Notes: generated by a model from the letters alone, not told the origin. DNA of 64,000 nucleotides from Phorcus lineatus (GCA_921293015.1 OV121081.1:53283877-53347876); one strand, 5' to 3'; shown: positions 37,616-50,580, numbered from the stretch's first letter. Numbers and translations: made by a program.

Positions 37616-39362
37616 GTTAGTCCTCTTTTACTTTTCTCTTTGTGATGTCATATCATGTTCGTATATATGCATTTGAAAATTCAATTAGGATTTTGTTTTG
37701 TCATCTTTTGATTTGAGAATGTGTTGAACTGACTATGGCATATCGAATCCTTTAAGTTATCCTATATCGTGTGAAGAAGAGTGATTCATGCCTGACTAAT
37801 AACTCGACATTTTATTTTGGAATCGAAATTGCTATGGACTTTATGGTCATTGTTAAAATAATTATTCGGAGAAGTAATCAAAAGTAATCTTTGAATAATG
37901 AATATGTTACATCACAATATACCAACATAACCTGAGGATATTGTCGTTGTAATGCAATACTTGTTGTTCAAGAAATGCATTCAAACATCGTAGTCATTGC
38001 GTCAGTTTCTAAATATTTCACAATAATTGAATCAGTCAAGCGAGAAGTCACAATTTACCTACACCTGTTCACAGCGTGAGAATACATTCTTGATGAGTTA
38101 CTCAATTCAAATAGTATTCTTACAGGGAGCAATCCCATGACAATATCCTCTAATGCCGTATGGTACTTCGAACATCTGATAGCTTTATTAATGAATCAAA
38201 ATCGAACATTTCATAAATCAATATTCACAACTGATCTATCTAGTGCGGTGAACTCGATGTGATAATGATGCTTATATGACAGAAAGAAATAAAATCATTG
38301 ATTTCGAGGACATTGCAGCGTTATAAGCGAACTCGATGATACGCCATTGTATTGATTTTCGCGATGCGTTATAGCCGTATCAACGTTCCAGAAATTTCCA
38401 GACGAAATCACATTTGTATGGTTTGTGTTTGTACACCGTTGATTGATAAAGCGCTGTATTTAAACTGAAAGTTAAAGACACGGTGCCTAGGGTTAAAGTG
38501 ACATAGCAAAGAATAAGGAGCACAAGAAATTTCCAGCGTTCATCACAGCTTTCAATGTGTAGAGGTAGCGAGGCACCCTTTCGGCTGTAGCAGACATTCT
38601 AGAAACTTCCACGCTGTCTCGCGTTATACAGCATGAACTGGTGCATGTAATCCTTTACTCATACGAGCTTGGAAGGAAATATCGTTTAACTAACAATTTA
38701 TTTGCCTCTGCATTGAATTCGGCTTCTATTGAAAGAATGAATAAAAGAAATTTTATTCACCTCATTCTATTGTTTATATTGTTCGCCATGTTCAAATACA
38801 GTTTCTTAAATGTATCCATTAATGAAAATGGGAAACATGTATAAACCTGCAGTGCATTGGCAAAGGGCCATGTCGTGAGAAAATAGTTATTAATAACTAT
38901 GACTTGGGAACCACTGGGGTATCAACTTGCATGTGCTTTATACAGGACAATAACGATCCAACCCGGTATGCCAATTAACCGCCAAGACTGAATGATCAAT
39001 GCAGTCGCTATTACCTTACAAGGACTATAAGACCCGTATTCGGTATTGAGCTGTAGCATGAAGTGACCTCGTATGCGATAGTGCGTATCACAACAACGTA
39101 GTAATCCGAAGTCAAGGCCCATACAGCTGCAACCTAATTCTATTCTAACTAGGCCAAGGCGGTTTGAACCGATGAGCGCATATTGAAATGTCGAGATGTG
39201 AAAGTGGTATGACCACGTGAAAGTGTATATCATGAAGTAGTAATTTTGATATCATTAGAAAGAAGAATTTGTGCATGTGTGATATTTACAAATTTAAAAA
39301 TATATCTTGTTGTTGTAAGTAGGTTGATTCAGATTCTTAACATATCGGGTTCTTTTTTCCAG
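37616..39362 (+). other. Intron 1 of GNAT gene 2
   Basis: This 1747-bp intron has donor GTTAGT and acceptor TTCTTTTTTCCAG, five times the length of gene 1's 347-bp intron. I found no transposon to explain the difference. Open frames inside (38641-38844; 38922-39233 on the minus strand) have no recognisable motif. An 18-bp palindrome, ATAGTTATTAATAACTAT, sits at 38884-38901. Confidence 0.65.
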
Positions 39363-39370
39363 ATTTGACA

Positions 39371-39943
39371 ATGCTGATCACAGACAACGTAGACAAGGCA
39401 AAACGTCTACCTGGCGTGGTCCCCTACACAACCATCCTCCCCGACGGTCGGTTCGTCATCATCGACTCCATGACCGACTCGCAGATCACAGAGACCTTCA
39501 CCTTGATACAGGCCGCCGCGCAAACTGGAAATGGCTTCGGAGTCGACGAGTATTCGTCCGAAAAAGAGTTCCGGGAAGATATCGAGGGTGGTTTCAAATT
39601 CGCCATCATGAGCAAAGAGAACGGCGAGATGCTTGCGGCCTTCATGTTGGCCATCAGCAAATACTCACGTGGGTGCAGTGTGGCCGATCCTTTCATCATC
39701 GTTAAGAAAACCGAACGGGGCAAGGGCATCGGAGAGTTCTGTCTGCGAATGTGTGTAGAGTTTGCCCAAAAATTGGACTTCATGGGCATGTACGTGGACA
39801 CTTTCAGCAATAACCATGCCATGATCAAGATCATCGAGAATGTGGGAGGTTTCACCCAAGTGGGTTGTCTGCCCATGGGAGGAAGGATGCTGGACGGGTC
39901 CATTGTTAGCTCCATCATCTTCTACAAAGACTTAAATCCATAA
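39371..39943 (+). CDS. GNAT-family N-acetyltransferase, paralogue 2
   Basis: This has the same 190-residue length and fold as paralogue 1: motif A with ADPFIIVKK (105-113) and the acetyl-CoA loop RGKGIG (116-121), and motif B ending KIIENVGGF. It differs at 10 residues: E5D, I7V, E8D, L28F, Y75F, S114T, E134K, R149H, S150A and F188L. Only E134K and R149H are not conservative or small, and none touches the acetyl-CoA loop. Start ATG 39371 is the first ATG after the acceptor (exon 2 begins at 39363); the upstream TTG in frame is not needed. The frame is intact, so despite the split promoter this is not an obvious pseudogene. Codon use is G/C-ending, as in paralogue 1. Substrate is unknown. Confidence 0.9.
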   Translation: MLITDNVDKAKRLPGVVPYTTILPDGRFVIIDSMTDSQITETFTLIQAAAQTGNGFGVDEYSSEKEFREDIEGGFKFAIMSKENGEMLAAFMLAISKYSRGCSVADPFIIVKKTERGKGIGEFCLRMCVEFAQKLDFMGMYVDTFSNNHAMIKIIENVGGFTQVGCLPMGGRMLDGSIVSSIIFYKDLNP

Positions 39944-39980
39944 ACTTTAAGCTGACTTCGTGCTTATCTCTCTCTACGTA

Positions 39981-39998
39981 CCTACGTAGTATTACGTC
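39981..39998 (+). promoter_or_regulatory. Conserved 3'UTR motif, gene 2
   Basis: CCTACGTAGTATTACGTC, identical to 25063-25080 and at nearly the same distance after the stop. A preceding CTACGT-type repeat is also shared. Confidence 0.45.
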
Positions 39999-40254
39999 TA
40001 CTGCAATGAATTACGCCAAAACCACGTGTTATGTCATCTGCAATTAATGACGTTAAAGGCACGATGTTCAAAACGGTTTTTCGCTACATGCCTCACAAAC
40101 TCGACAAGTACGGGCTAGGTTCGAATCCGAGAAGGTGATTAAAGGGAAGGACAAGAGCTGTAGAGTGAATAGTGGATCAAACCGGAACACCGGACAGATG
40201 CTGTCCACACTTTATTCCATGACTAGTGCATAGAGCATGAACAAAAGTTATGTG

Positions 40255-40262
40255 AATAAAAT
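40255..40262 (+). terminator. Poly(A) signal, GNAT gene 2
   Basis: AATAAA at 40255-40260 is followed by a T- and GT-containing stretch (TTTGTTATTGTC), giving a 3'UTR of about 310-330 bases, similar to gene 1. Confidence 0.7.
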
Positions 40263-40289
40263 TGTCAAAAATATGAATTTGTTATTGTC

Positions 40290-41230
40290 TATCTTTATTG
40301 TTTATTGGCATATATCTTAGATAAAACATATCAGTTCAACGTCTTTGAAAGGTAGTATTGTATCCAAGCATAGTGCATCCACAGGCTGTTTATCACCAGT
40401 AGACGATTTTGAGATTTGGTAATCGTATGGTAATGCAAATGGTAATGTTTTACTGTTAAACAAAGCATATTTTATTTCACCAAGTTTGATTTTAGATCAT
40501 CCTGATTATTTAGACAATCCCTCTCTTGTACATGTTCACAAAGCAAGTGATGAGATTCTACATAAAACGTACATTGTTACACATGGTAATCTCAATGTTA
40601 TCAAAATTATAAGATCTGATGATGTCGAAACTTACAGCTGCATCCCCAAGGTTTGTTTACCTTCCTGTCGTCTTTCAATCATCAGGGCTAATATGCAACC
40701 GATAATTTTGTGTTTCATTCAGAAGTGAATATGGAGTTTAACCTAGTTTAATCATAAATCTCATATTAAGCAGCTCTTTGAAGTGATCACTTGAATTTCG
40801 AAATTAGATTTTTAGTCCTTTCTACAAAAAAAAAACTTCAAGAAGTGGTCAACAGCATCATAGTTATAATCCAAGAAAGGAACTGAAACTTTTAAAATTG
40901 TGCGCTATCTGTCTATTTCATCATTGAACCTGACCTTACGATCTTTGAGAATGATTATTAGATCTAGGATTATTATTGGTGGACAAAGGATGAATGTTCA
41001 TCTGGACACTTGACATACTGACTCCCGAGCAAACTTCAATTTAAAGTTGATCCTGGACACACTAGGCAGTTAGTCTAACAAAAAAATAAGACTCTGAAAT
41101 GAAAAATGCATCAGTTAATTGATAACTTTAAAAATATCAAATGAAATGAAAAGGAAACTGAAATTTCTTCATTTTCCTGAAATCAAACTCTGAAGTCTTT
41201 TTATAGACTTGCTTAGGCTTCTACCTTATT
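40290..41230. other. Non-coding sequence
   Basis: An 80-codon open frame (40486-40728) has no recognisable motif. I see nothing else. Confidence 0.35.
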
Positions 41231-41232
41231 TC

Positions 41233-41355
41233 AGGGTCTGGGTTCCGTTGCACAAAACACTAAGGTGACCTAAAAATCACTAAGGTAGCTTTAGTGTTAT
41301 ATTAAAAGATGGCACTAAGGTTAAAAGTGTTAAGTTGCTTTGTGCAACGACCCTC
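41233..41355. repeat. MITE-like hairpin (CGTTGCACAAA type)
   Basis: The left end has AGGGTCTGGG and CCGTTGCACAAAACACTAAG; the right end on the minus strand reads GAGGGTCGTTGCACAAAGCA. The interior is made of CACTAAGGT and CCTTAGTG blocks that pair with each other. At about 123 bp with no coding capacity, it fits a MITE. Elements with GTTGCACAAA ends are familiar in marine invertebrate genomes. Confidence 0.75.
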
Positions 41356-41440
41356 AGGCCTACAGGCTACGTAACTAAGCACTAGGCAACAAACTTTCCG
41401 GGTGTCGCTGTGAAGAAAACGCTCAAGACTGTCGCAGACT

Positions 41441-41720
41441 GATCTCACTACCTATCGTCTTTGACCTGACACAATTGACACCTGATCGTATCGAGACAAG
41501 ACAACGGTATGCGGAAGGTGTAGCCGGTATTGTTTACAAGTAGCGGAGATTGTTGGCATAACGTTTGGGTCTGTAAAGTAATGTCACCCTACTAAAACAG
41601 AGTTTCTTAATCAGATGCCTCTTGTCCGTCTGTGGATTAAGTACATGTACGCTATAAAAAAATCTTAATACATCCTTGAAACCAGAAAGTCTTGTTTTGC
41701 TCTCTACTCCTTAAAATACA
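41441..41720 (+). repeat. Dispersed repeat, copy 2 (first copy near 2.4 kb)
   Basis: Shares TATGCGGAAGGTGTAGC-type, GTTGGCATAACGTT and TACATCCTTGAA blocks with 2371-2690 in the same order and orientation. The class is unknown. Confidence 0.6.
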
Positions 41721-41839
41721 CCCAGTCGTTGAATCATTCGTTTGGGAACGTTTTAGATTCGTTAGATAGAGTTGTTTTGATTGGATTATCTCTGGTTACC
41801 GTCGTATCAGAATAATGAAAGAGACATTCCTTGGGTTAT

Positions 41840-42190
41840 TTGTGACATATATGATTAACTTTATGAATCTTGTCATTTTATCGGAAAGTACTGGCTCAAT
41901 TGGTTAAGGAGATTGTCAATGTAAAGGGGCAAAAGTTGTAATTGTGATCGAAAACCGGACAATTCAGCACGTCAATTAGCCAAACGTATTTCTAATCTAA
42001 AACATGAAGAAGATAAAATTTTAGTTAACTGTGATTGAAAGAATATGTGATAAGTATAGATGTAAATGGTCCATGTCATTTCAGCTTCGGTTTAAACAAT
42101 CTCATATTTTCAGATTTCTTTTTTTTATTGAAAACTAATGACCGTAAGGCACTCGGCATTTCGGATGAAGATCTGAATGAAGAAAAAAAG
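41840..42190 (+). repeat. Second dispersed repeat, copy 1
   Basis: Aligns with 49740-50035 in direct orientation. Shared blocks include GTACTGRC, AAAACCGRACAAT, GTCAATTARCCAAAC and GGCATTTYGGATGAA with diverged spacers. It may be the relic of a duplicated segment or an old transposon. Confidence 0.55.
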
Positions 42191-42199
42191 CGTTATGTT

Positions 42200-44490
42200 T
42201 TTAACTTTTGAATTCATCATTCAAGTAACATATGCAGAAACGAGCGTTGGCACGGTCTACGGATTACCTTCTTTCGTGACTGAGGTTAAATTTCCTATTT
42301 GATATATGGCTCAACACGTTATTCTTATTGTAAATATTTACGGAGGGTCATAACTATTGACAAGGCTATGTTGTCAAGATAATAATATATTACTACTCAC
42401 ACGATGGACATAAGACACTAATTTTTTTTCGAAAACCAATTCTATCGTTTACATACTTCGATGGTAGTATCTAATTGGTAATTCATAATAATTATTCTGA
42501 TTTCTATGAAAAAAACACCTTTAATATATTGTAAAATGAAAATGTAAAGTGTCGTGTTACTAAATTTGATGTTGCGTAATAATTATTTAATTGTTGGCCG
42601 TATTGGTTTTGTTTCCTGCACATAAGCCTAGGACCGGATACTCAACACGAGATATTGGATTAATATCATTATTCAAATTACTAGTAATTTATAATTACAC
42701 TTTTTGTGTCGACTAGAATTTGTTCTGCACATGTGATGTCGGAGAACTGTTTTTTTATAAGTTCTGCAAAGTCACAACTTAACCTCGTCTGTCCTTTAGC
42801 ATGTAATAACATCGGCAGTCATACAGTCTATGCAGCTATTAACTGGCCTGCTAAGGTGATTGACTAAGTGTGCCGCTACGCGAAATGTAGGCCAATACGG
42901 AAGCCAACACTTGCCCTTGCGTGAAGTAATACTTCTACAAGAGTTTTAAGAGGGAAATCGAATCAGACATTTCCTCGATAAGTGTTGCTGTGCTAAGCAC
43001 TTCAGAAAGGTGAACTCAATTGTGGTCGATTCCTATACCTGAAATAGCTTATATAAACTAAACGAATCTATTTAAAGCTTATTTAATACACTAAATCATT
43101 TTTTCTAAATGCATCGATAGATGGAGACAATTTGTTAAAACGTTACAGTTATGACTAAAGAGACAGGTACGTTGAAAATAATGAACTTTTTGTGAGAAAC
43201 AGAAAGAGTCAATATCTGAAAATATGCAAAAATCTTTCCAAACCTCCTTCAACCTGCCGAATGCTAAGCAAACATTTGAAAATTATGAATAAAGATTTAG
43301 TGTCAATGGATTTACTCAATAATTACTTTAGAATGAGGCTAGTGAGCGAACCCAGAACTGTATTAATGAACCGTTGTTTATATAAAGTTATTGATCATTT
43401 ATTACAACTCTCCAAAATAAACAAACTTAATCTTTGAAGATGTTAAAAAAAATAATCTAATGGAATTGAAGTTTCCAAAGTTCATGTTCAGCAAAACGTA
43501 TACCCTAAAATAATCTATTTCCCTGAAATGTACAATGCCATGTATTTCATCTTTATATATTTCTTTATATGATGCACCTTTTCTGTTGTTAATTCTTATC
43601 AATCAAAACACAAGTGTTATACAAATGCAAATGAACTTACATAAATAACGGAGTGATATAGATCAATTTCATGAATCTATAGCTATTAAATTAACGTTTG
43701 TGACTTTCTCTAGGGTAAGAAACTCATTAACAGAGGTTACTGCAAATTTATTCCACAAGCTCCGTCCAATAAGATGTCTACTTTACTTATAACTCTGTAT
43801 ACATACATTATGTTAATGACTACAACAGGATGTAGAGGTCCGGCTGAACCCTTCCTCATGTTCAAATAATTGAAATGTTATTGATCAGGTTTTTCAAGGT
43901 TATTGCCTCTCTAACTCAGAAGGCGTTTTCTTAATGAGCAAGAGCGAAAAAATGAAACTATGTAAATGACGTTTTAAATCTACATAACATGCTTAAAATA
44001 ATGTTAAATGTGTTCTCAGTTCATGTGTGTATGACCATTCACTATGTCAAGATATCCATGTTTATAATAGATATAAAGTTACCTCTACTTCTAATAGGCT
44101 TTGTAAATTTTAATTTTGTATAATTTTGCCTTGAACAATTAAAGTTGAAGCACAAGGGTGGTAGTGAATAATTTAATTACGTTCAACGTTGCCTAAAATA
44201 TAAATGTTATGTTAACTGAATAACATTTTTAACACATCCTTCAGCTCGAAAATTGCAAAACTAAATGAAAAAAAAAATTCCTACTGTTACAAATCATTGA
44301 GATTTTAGTAAATTGTCAAAAAGATTATTCTATCCTTTTCAGTTGAGTGCTTGAGGTCCAGAAAGCTTGTATGATATTGCTTGCATTAAATCATATATCA
44401 GTAAATATATACGCCTAAATATATATAAATATGTAATAAATATATAGAAACTAACAGCATAGTGCTACTGTTTATAGACTAGAGTGCTAG
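42200..44490. other. Non-coding sequence
   Basis: The 81-codon frame at 43192-43437 is unrecognised. No other feature is supported. Confidence 0.35.
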
Positions 44491-44507
44491 AACGTTAGAA
44501 TGAGAAT

Positions 44508-44940
44508 CTAGACTGTATCAAAGGCTCTTATTCTATACACGGTAATTGTGCTGGTCTAGTGCTAACAACAAGGAGACATAAACTGCTCGGTAAATACTTA
44601 AATTAAGTGTTTGAAAAATATGGGTTTTAAAAAAATATATTGCAATTCGTTTAAAAGTTTCTTTTCTTTGTCTTGAAAATTCATGTGAGTATTGCTAAAG
44701 TTTAAGATTGCTTAAAGAGGACCTAAACTGTAATAAAGGCTCCAGTTTTATACACAGTCATGAAGTAGACTAACACTTGTCATGACAACACCATTGAGCC
44801 TAATGATATTATATTTATGAATATATTTTAGATATAAAAGACTAGTAAGACGTAATAGTAATAGTAAAAACGAATTGAGAGCTTAATTTTGAAGAAATAT
44901 CAGTCTCCTTTTCATTTTCTTAAATGTTTTGTTCTCAAAC
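44508..44940. repeat. Diverged tandem duplication, period about 215 bp
   Basis: CTAGACTGTATCAAAGGCTC with TATACACGGT at 44508 recurs as CTAAACTGTAATAAAGGCTC with TATACACAGT at 44723. Weaker similarity continues downstream (TTTTCTTTGTCTTG versus CATTTTCTTAAATG). It is old and its function is unknown. Confidence 0.45.
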
Positions 44941-44944
44941 TTTT

Positions 44945-46715
44945 CATTGATTGATTAAATTTCATGTCAGACTCACTGTTAGACTAACTGATGACATGCA
45001 ACTGATGGGCAGTTACGACACCAACATATCCGCTTATTGGACAAACTGAATCAGTTGTTAAAAAATTTATAACATTGAGTATGTGACAGGCACACAGAAA
45101 ATTAAAGTGTTTTTTGTGTGTTTTTTTTGTTGTATGTTTTTATTCAGTTCAAAAATCATTGCTATCCTGTCTTTACATACAATTTAAAGTGTTAGTTTCT
45201 TCGTTTAGCATTTACAAGACACACTGTTCGATATAAGAAAATAACACGCAATCTTTTATCAGCAAAAGATATGTGTTTGTTTACAGGTAGGACTGTTTTA
45301 AGTACATCTGCATGGTGAATAAAAGACACTCATAAACTTCAGCAATGAACATATCTACATATCACGGTGTATGAAAATAAGAAGACAATGGTGACCCGAT
45401 AAGTCACGACGTTTCACAAGAACATTGCTTTAGCGATTTGCTTTGGTGTGATTAAACATAGATAACCTCCATTACTATTAAATCAGATTGCCCCATGAAA
45501 GAAAAAACATTTGGGTTAAACATTCTGAGTGGAAAATTCTGTCGGATTGAAATGTAATCTGAAACACTAACCTAGATTTTCCAAAACATTGCTGACAGTC
45601 AACTATAAACGTAATTCGTATTCAAAGTCATTCACACTACCGTCTTAGCGGGTTTGTTTTCTCTCTAAATTTTGTATGTCTTAGCGATTATAACAACCTT
45701 TAACAAAACGTTCTGTAGCCTCAGTTACTATCCCTTGCGGCTATGAAATTGAGTTATGTCAATATAAAAAAACATTGTATGTGGAGATTTTTTTCATAGT
45801 CATTAAGAGAGTATGGCGTAGAAATCAAATGATCTTTACTTATTGAATACCATAATTTAAAATGTTTTTTTCATAGAGATGGATATTCGTCAATGCAATC
45901 TTTTATAGGTGGTTTAAATAGAGCCAAAAAATCATATCACCTTATCTTACCTTCAAATCGCCTATCTAAATCTAAAGTTGAATCTTTTTCTCTTAAAAGT
46001 CAAAATTATGACATTTTCGTGTTTTCAAATGTAAATAAGAAAACAGCTATATGAGTGTTATGAAGTCGAAATTCAGTGCTGATTTACAGTTACATGAGTA
46101 AAATGACTTATCGGCATTACTAACCCATATTTATCGTCGTGTTTGAAATAATTAAGTTCCAAAATTATGTTTTTCGATAAAAAAAAAAATCTCGATTTTT
46201 TCCGGTAAGTTGTTACTGTGCTAACTCATTGAAGCATTGGGATGTTTACTTTCAGTTACAAGTTCTACTTTTTGCCATATTTGACCCCAACAACATACTC
46301 TGTGCCCCTTTAAAGATGACATTTCCCGACTAGGTCATATCCAATGTTATCTACAAGGACATGCCAGGTTATCAGACCCCAGTAGTCATTTTGACAAAGA
46401 GTAAACATGTTCGGTGAAGTTTTACGTGTAATCAATTACAGCAATGACATTTATTTGCAATTTGATTCAGCAAAACAAGTTAGATGACGTAGGACGGGAG
46501 CAATGCTCGATAAGGTATTGACCAACTGGTTGTCACAGTAGTCGAGGTCCTTCGTGTTCTGCAGACCAAAATTGATTATTACTGGACGATCGCTTTCCAA
46601 TCGCAGGGTGTAGCTGTGTTCTTGTATTAGGATTATCTATGCTGTTTTGAACTTATTTACTGCTTAGTATACGGCGGAAGGCAATTAAGCGTTTTAAGTT
46701 CTGATATTATTGCAT
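44945..46715. other. Non-coding sequence
   Basis: AT-rich. An open stretch on the plus strand after a CATAG acceptor-like site near 45880 (to about 46054) has no known motif, and I do not call it an exon. Confidence 0.35.
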
Positions 46716-46719
46716 TCTC

Positions 46720-46775
46720 TTCCCGCAAAGATAGCTCCGTCATTAATTCCTATACAAACTCTGTTATGATAAGAG
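46720..46775 (+). repeat. Short dispersed repeat, copy 1
   Basis: ATAGCTCCGTCATTAATTCC and the following ACAAACTCTGTTATGAT match 50985-51035 (GTAGCTCCGTCATAAATTCC, ACAACCTCCGTCTTAAT). Too short to classify. Confidence 0.45.
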
Positions 46776-46799
46776 CTCTAGATTTTCGAAGCTCTCTTA

Positions 46800-48300
46800 G
46801 CACTAAGATAGACGTAAGTACCATCCATTAACGACAATCCTAACAATAAGATGGCTTCGAGAATCCAGGCGCTGGAAATATTTCAGCCAATAAAAGACAC
46901 TGAGTGCATGAATAACATATTTGTTGTCACACAGGCCTATGCATGATGCTGTCGTTAAATGAGGATAATGTGTTCTGTAAAGACGAATCAAAGTACAAGG
47001 AGAATATTGGAAAGTTAAGCTTTTAGGTTATTTGAATGATAACTTTTGAAACGGCGTGGCTGATTGCAAAACTAACTTTGATTGCTTCCGGTAAAGCCAA
47101 GACTTCATGTCATGTGTTGTACTTCACTATATTTTCAAGAAGTTAAGTGCACATATATATCGGTTGTAATATCCGAATTTGTACAAAGAGTTACACTCTA
47201 CCCAATATGTCATCTTCTCTTCAGGGGAGACATTTAGATTGTATCTTGATATGGATGGTGTTGAATCCACAGCGGTTTCTGGATGTTTTGATTTACTTCC
47301 AATGATATTTCATGATCATAAAGTCAGACATCCCGTTCAATTGCAATTTGCTATAATAGTAAAAAGATGTTTGGAAAGGTCTTAGATACTACAAAGACAC
47401 TTCTTCTTCAATCAAACGAAGAAAAAAACCCATAGGTTATCTTCTATAAGCAAATCAACTTATCTGTTCAGATTGTATTAAGGGTGTTCAGATGAAATCA
47501 GTTCTTTAAAAACGAACATAGGTTATCACCTCAAGAGATAACTGCATGTTAGTGAATCATGGATAATTTTATTTCGTGTATTCCAAATTTGAACATATTA
47601 AAAAAGGTCTTTGAACGAATAGTTTGTTAGCTTATAAGCTTAAAACGATGGTAATATTTGCAAGGTTGTTGGTGAGGTTTCCAGAGAAATTGGATCGGTC
47701 AGTGACTCAATATGTTTATGAGCTGAGCAGGTGCGATGGCCAGTTCAAGTCTGGTCAGCGCGGTCAGTGGTCCAGTTTACAGACATCCTCGGTCAGGGAG
47801 CATCTTTATGATATTAATAGCATCTACTCAATTGGACTAAAGGTACAGACAAAACTTTAAAATCAGCAGCTTAAACTAAAGTGAATTGGTCCAAAGCGAT
47901 ACAAAAATCATCTACTCGTTTAAAGGGCAAATGTTAGCTCCCAAATAATGTTCAGAAGGCTACATTTCAACAATGAGTACTTTCCATGGATAACTTCGAA
48001 TTCTTTCAGTCTGGGATGCATTCTACTTAATCATGTAACCAACATGTTCTTTCAACTTGCCATGAAATAATGTATTTGTCTTTAAAACAGAACTACAGAA
48101 CATTCAAATCATAAATAAAAATGAATGGAAATTTAGTGATTGGCGTAAAGCCTTAAGTCAATTTTGAGCGAATAAAACGGATAAGTTTCAGTAAGTGAAA
48201 ACACAATTGCATATCCGTAAGATAGGTATTAATTAACACAAATTTACCAGCTGCACTGAGGTTTGGTAATAGCCTGCTTCATGGTAACGCATTAAGGTGA
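46800..48300. other. Non-coding sequence
   Basis: Two short open frames (47179-47385 and 47624-47860) show no recognisable domain. Nothing else is supported. Confidence 0.35.
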
Positions 48301-48307
48301 TCAATTA

Positions 48308-48540
<233 letters not shown>

Positions 48541-48680
48541 AAATGTATTTCTAAAACTTATATAAAAGCAATAGAAGCACAGCATACCTCCAATAATCTA
48601 CTTTATTACTCGTCCGTGTAAGGTACCGCAGTGTAATATTTATATGGCAATATTAAACTAGCGTAATACCGCTTCAAGTA

Positions 48681-48955
48681 TGACGTCACAATAGTGTATG
48701 GTTGTGACGTCACAATGTTAACACTGCCGTCACAATGGCAGCCAAGTCACAGAAATGTTTCCTTCAGCAGACTTTCGACAATTAAGCTTGATTACTGAGG
48801 TCTAGTAATAAACAGAATACTAAACCCCCTTCCATTTAATACTATTTTAATTAAACTCGTTATGGTTTGGTATCAAACTCGCTTTCGCTCGTTTTATACT
48901 TAATCATTAACTCGTTTAATAAAAATAATATTAAAGGGAGAGTCGTTCAGTATCC
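48681..48955 (+). repeat. Hairpin plus paired CRE repeat, copy C
   Basis: Two perfect TGACGTCA motifs (48681-48688 and 48704-48711) are followed at about 100 bp by a 141-bp hairpin (48815-48955). Its arms share ATACT, TTTAATA, TATTTT and ATTAAAC blocks and meet at CTCGCTTTCGCTCG (48878-48891). A third partial motif, GCCGTCACAATGG, lies between. Order and spacing match copies A and B, and the centre differs from theirs by one base over 14. No open frame. Confidence 0.75.
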
Positions 48956-48964
48956 TCTATGAAG

Positions 48965-49735
48965 ACAAACAATACAGCTGTTGTAACGTTTGCATAAGTA
49001 CATGTAGGTATTCACTCCTGTTATTTCCTCTAGACATTTAGTCACATTTATTACTTAGGCGTCTTCTCAAATCTCTTTGAGATAAGCTAATAATTTTGTC
49101 CACAAAGTTACACAGATTTTAAATTGATTAAGATCTTGATTTATAGAGATTGCATCTTCTCGACATTACTCTAATTGATATTTGGACGAAAGTGCTTCAA
49201 GAAATCGCAGAGTCACAAAAATCCGAGAATTTGCAAGTGTTTATTTAGACCTCATTCTCAACATTGTGAACATATTTACCAATTCGATATGTGACATTCC
49301 CTTTTTATTCATTTATCGTATATGTTATCAACATAAACGAGTTTTAAATTAACTGTTTCTTTTTTTTTCTTTACCTGTGTTCGGTTACAATCAGATTTAT
49401 TGAATATTGATGAAACATTTTCACATGGCAGCGGTTACTTTGTATATCACGTTTGTTCTTGCAGTCAATGTACATATATCTGATTGTCTTTGTCTCCTTG
49501 AAAGAAATAAATCCAACGGTGATGCTTTATTGGTTGTAACATGTATAATGTTAAGTAGGAATCAGGCAAGGACAAGTACATACATCATAGCTCTTTGCAA
49601 TATCTTTACTGATAACAGAACCTAATGTGTTGTAAAGACTATGGCGTCAAAGGTGTTCTTGCTTGTTTGCATTAGTTTAATGATCATATTTCTTTCGACT
49701 TTAAACAAATTTTGTTCACAAAGAAGATTTGAAAA
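48965..49735. other. Non-coding sequence
   Basis: A 72-codon open frame at 49407-49625 begins with a hydrophobic run that could pass for a signal peptide, but nothing supports a gene. Otherwise nothing is seen. Confidence 0.35.
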
Positions 49736-49739
49736 GGTA

Positions 49740-50035
49740 TATCCTGTGAATTGTTTGAGTTACATATGCTGAATTTTATTAATTTTATAACATTTCTTTT
49801 ATCAAAATGTACTGACAGGATAGGGACAATCTAAAATCTAAAACCGAACAATGAGACATGTCAATTAACCAAACTTAGTTTTGGACACATGTCGAGAGCA
49901 TTTTAAAGAAAAGTAATATTAATTTTAGTCGGCAATGTAAAAATGTAATAGAACTCGCGCACACATATGGGTATTTTTCGATTTTCATTTAAAACTAAAA
50001 ATCATATTGTATTTGGCATTTTGGGATGAATGTGT
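49740..50035 (+). repeat. Second dispersed repeat, copy 2
   Basis: Direct-orientation match to 41840-42190, with blocks in the same order (AATGTACTGACAGG, TAAAACCGAACAAT, GTCAATTAACCAAAC, GGCATTTTGGGATGAA). Confidence 0.55.
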
Positions 50036-50580
50036 GAGATGTTGTGAATGGATATCATTACTGGTCCTTTGACTCTATATAAGCTAAATAGATACAGTTA
50101 CTTTAAATGAGTGTCACTGTCACCTATACTTTATTACCAGCATATCATTCGGTCCACAGTGTCGAAACAGTTACCAACGTTCACGGGAAACAATTATAAC
50201 CGAATTTAAGCTGAGAAGCATCTGTCAGCAGGGTGTTCACGGAACAAGTATCGAAAATTTCAAAATGTTGTTTTAAAGAAAAATAAACACATATTTCTGA
50301 CGCCATGAGTATCCGTACGACAGTCTGAATCTGACATCCGGTCTGACCTGGTGTGTAAAATTAGTAGCACTAGATTCACATTGATTGACACACGATGAAA
50401 GCTACAGTAAATAGTCGCGTAAGTCTTTCACAGTATTTCATGATTGTATGGGAAAGTACATTCTAGAATGAGTGATGTATGAAAACACTAGACAATGATA
50501 AACAATTAAGGGATGGACATGCTGACCGAGATACCATGATGAGTACATTATTGTCAATTGAAAACACTACTTAACTTCAC

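Noticed and set aside
38884-38901. 18-bp perfect palindrome in intron 1 of gene 2
   Set aside because: It is composed almost only of A and T, so it carries little information and has no shared counterpart in gene 1.
39424-39918. 164-codon open frame on the minus strand of gene 2
   Set aside because: It is a shadow of the GC-rich acetyltransferase CDS. Parts of the same antisense frame appear in gene 1, as expected from shared sequence.
40118-40128. Second GGTTCGAATCC in the 3'UTR of gene 2
   Set aside because: The flanking bases do not pair as a T-stem and no A-box precedes it.
45880-46054. Open stretch after an acceptor-like site, possible lone exon
   Set aside because: No recognisable motif, no neighbouring exons and low-complexity composition.
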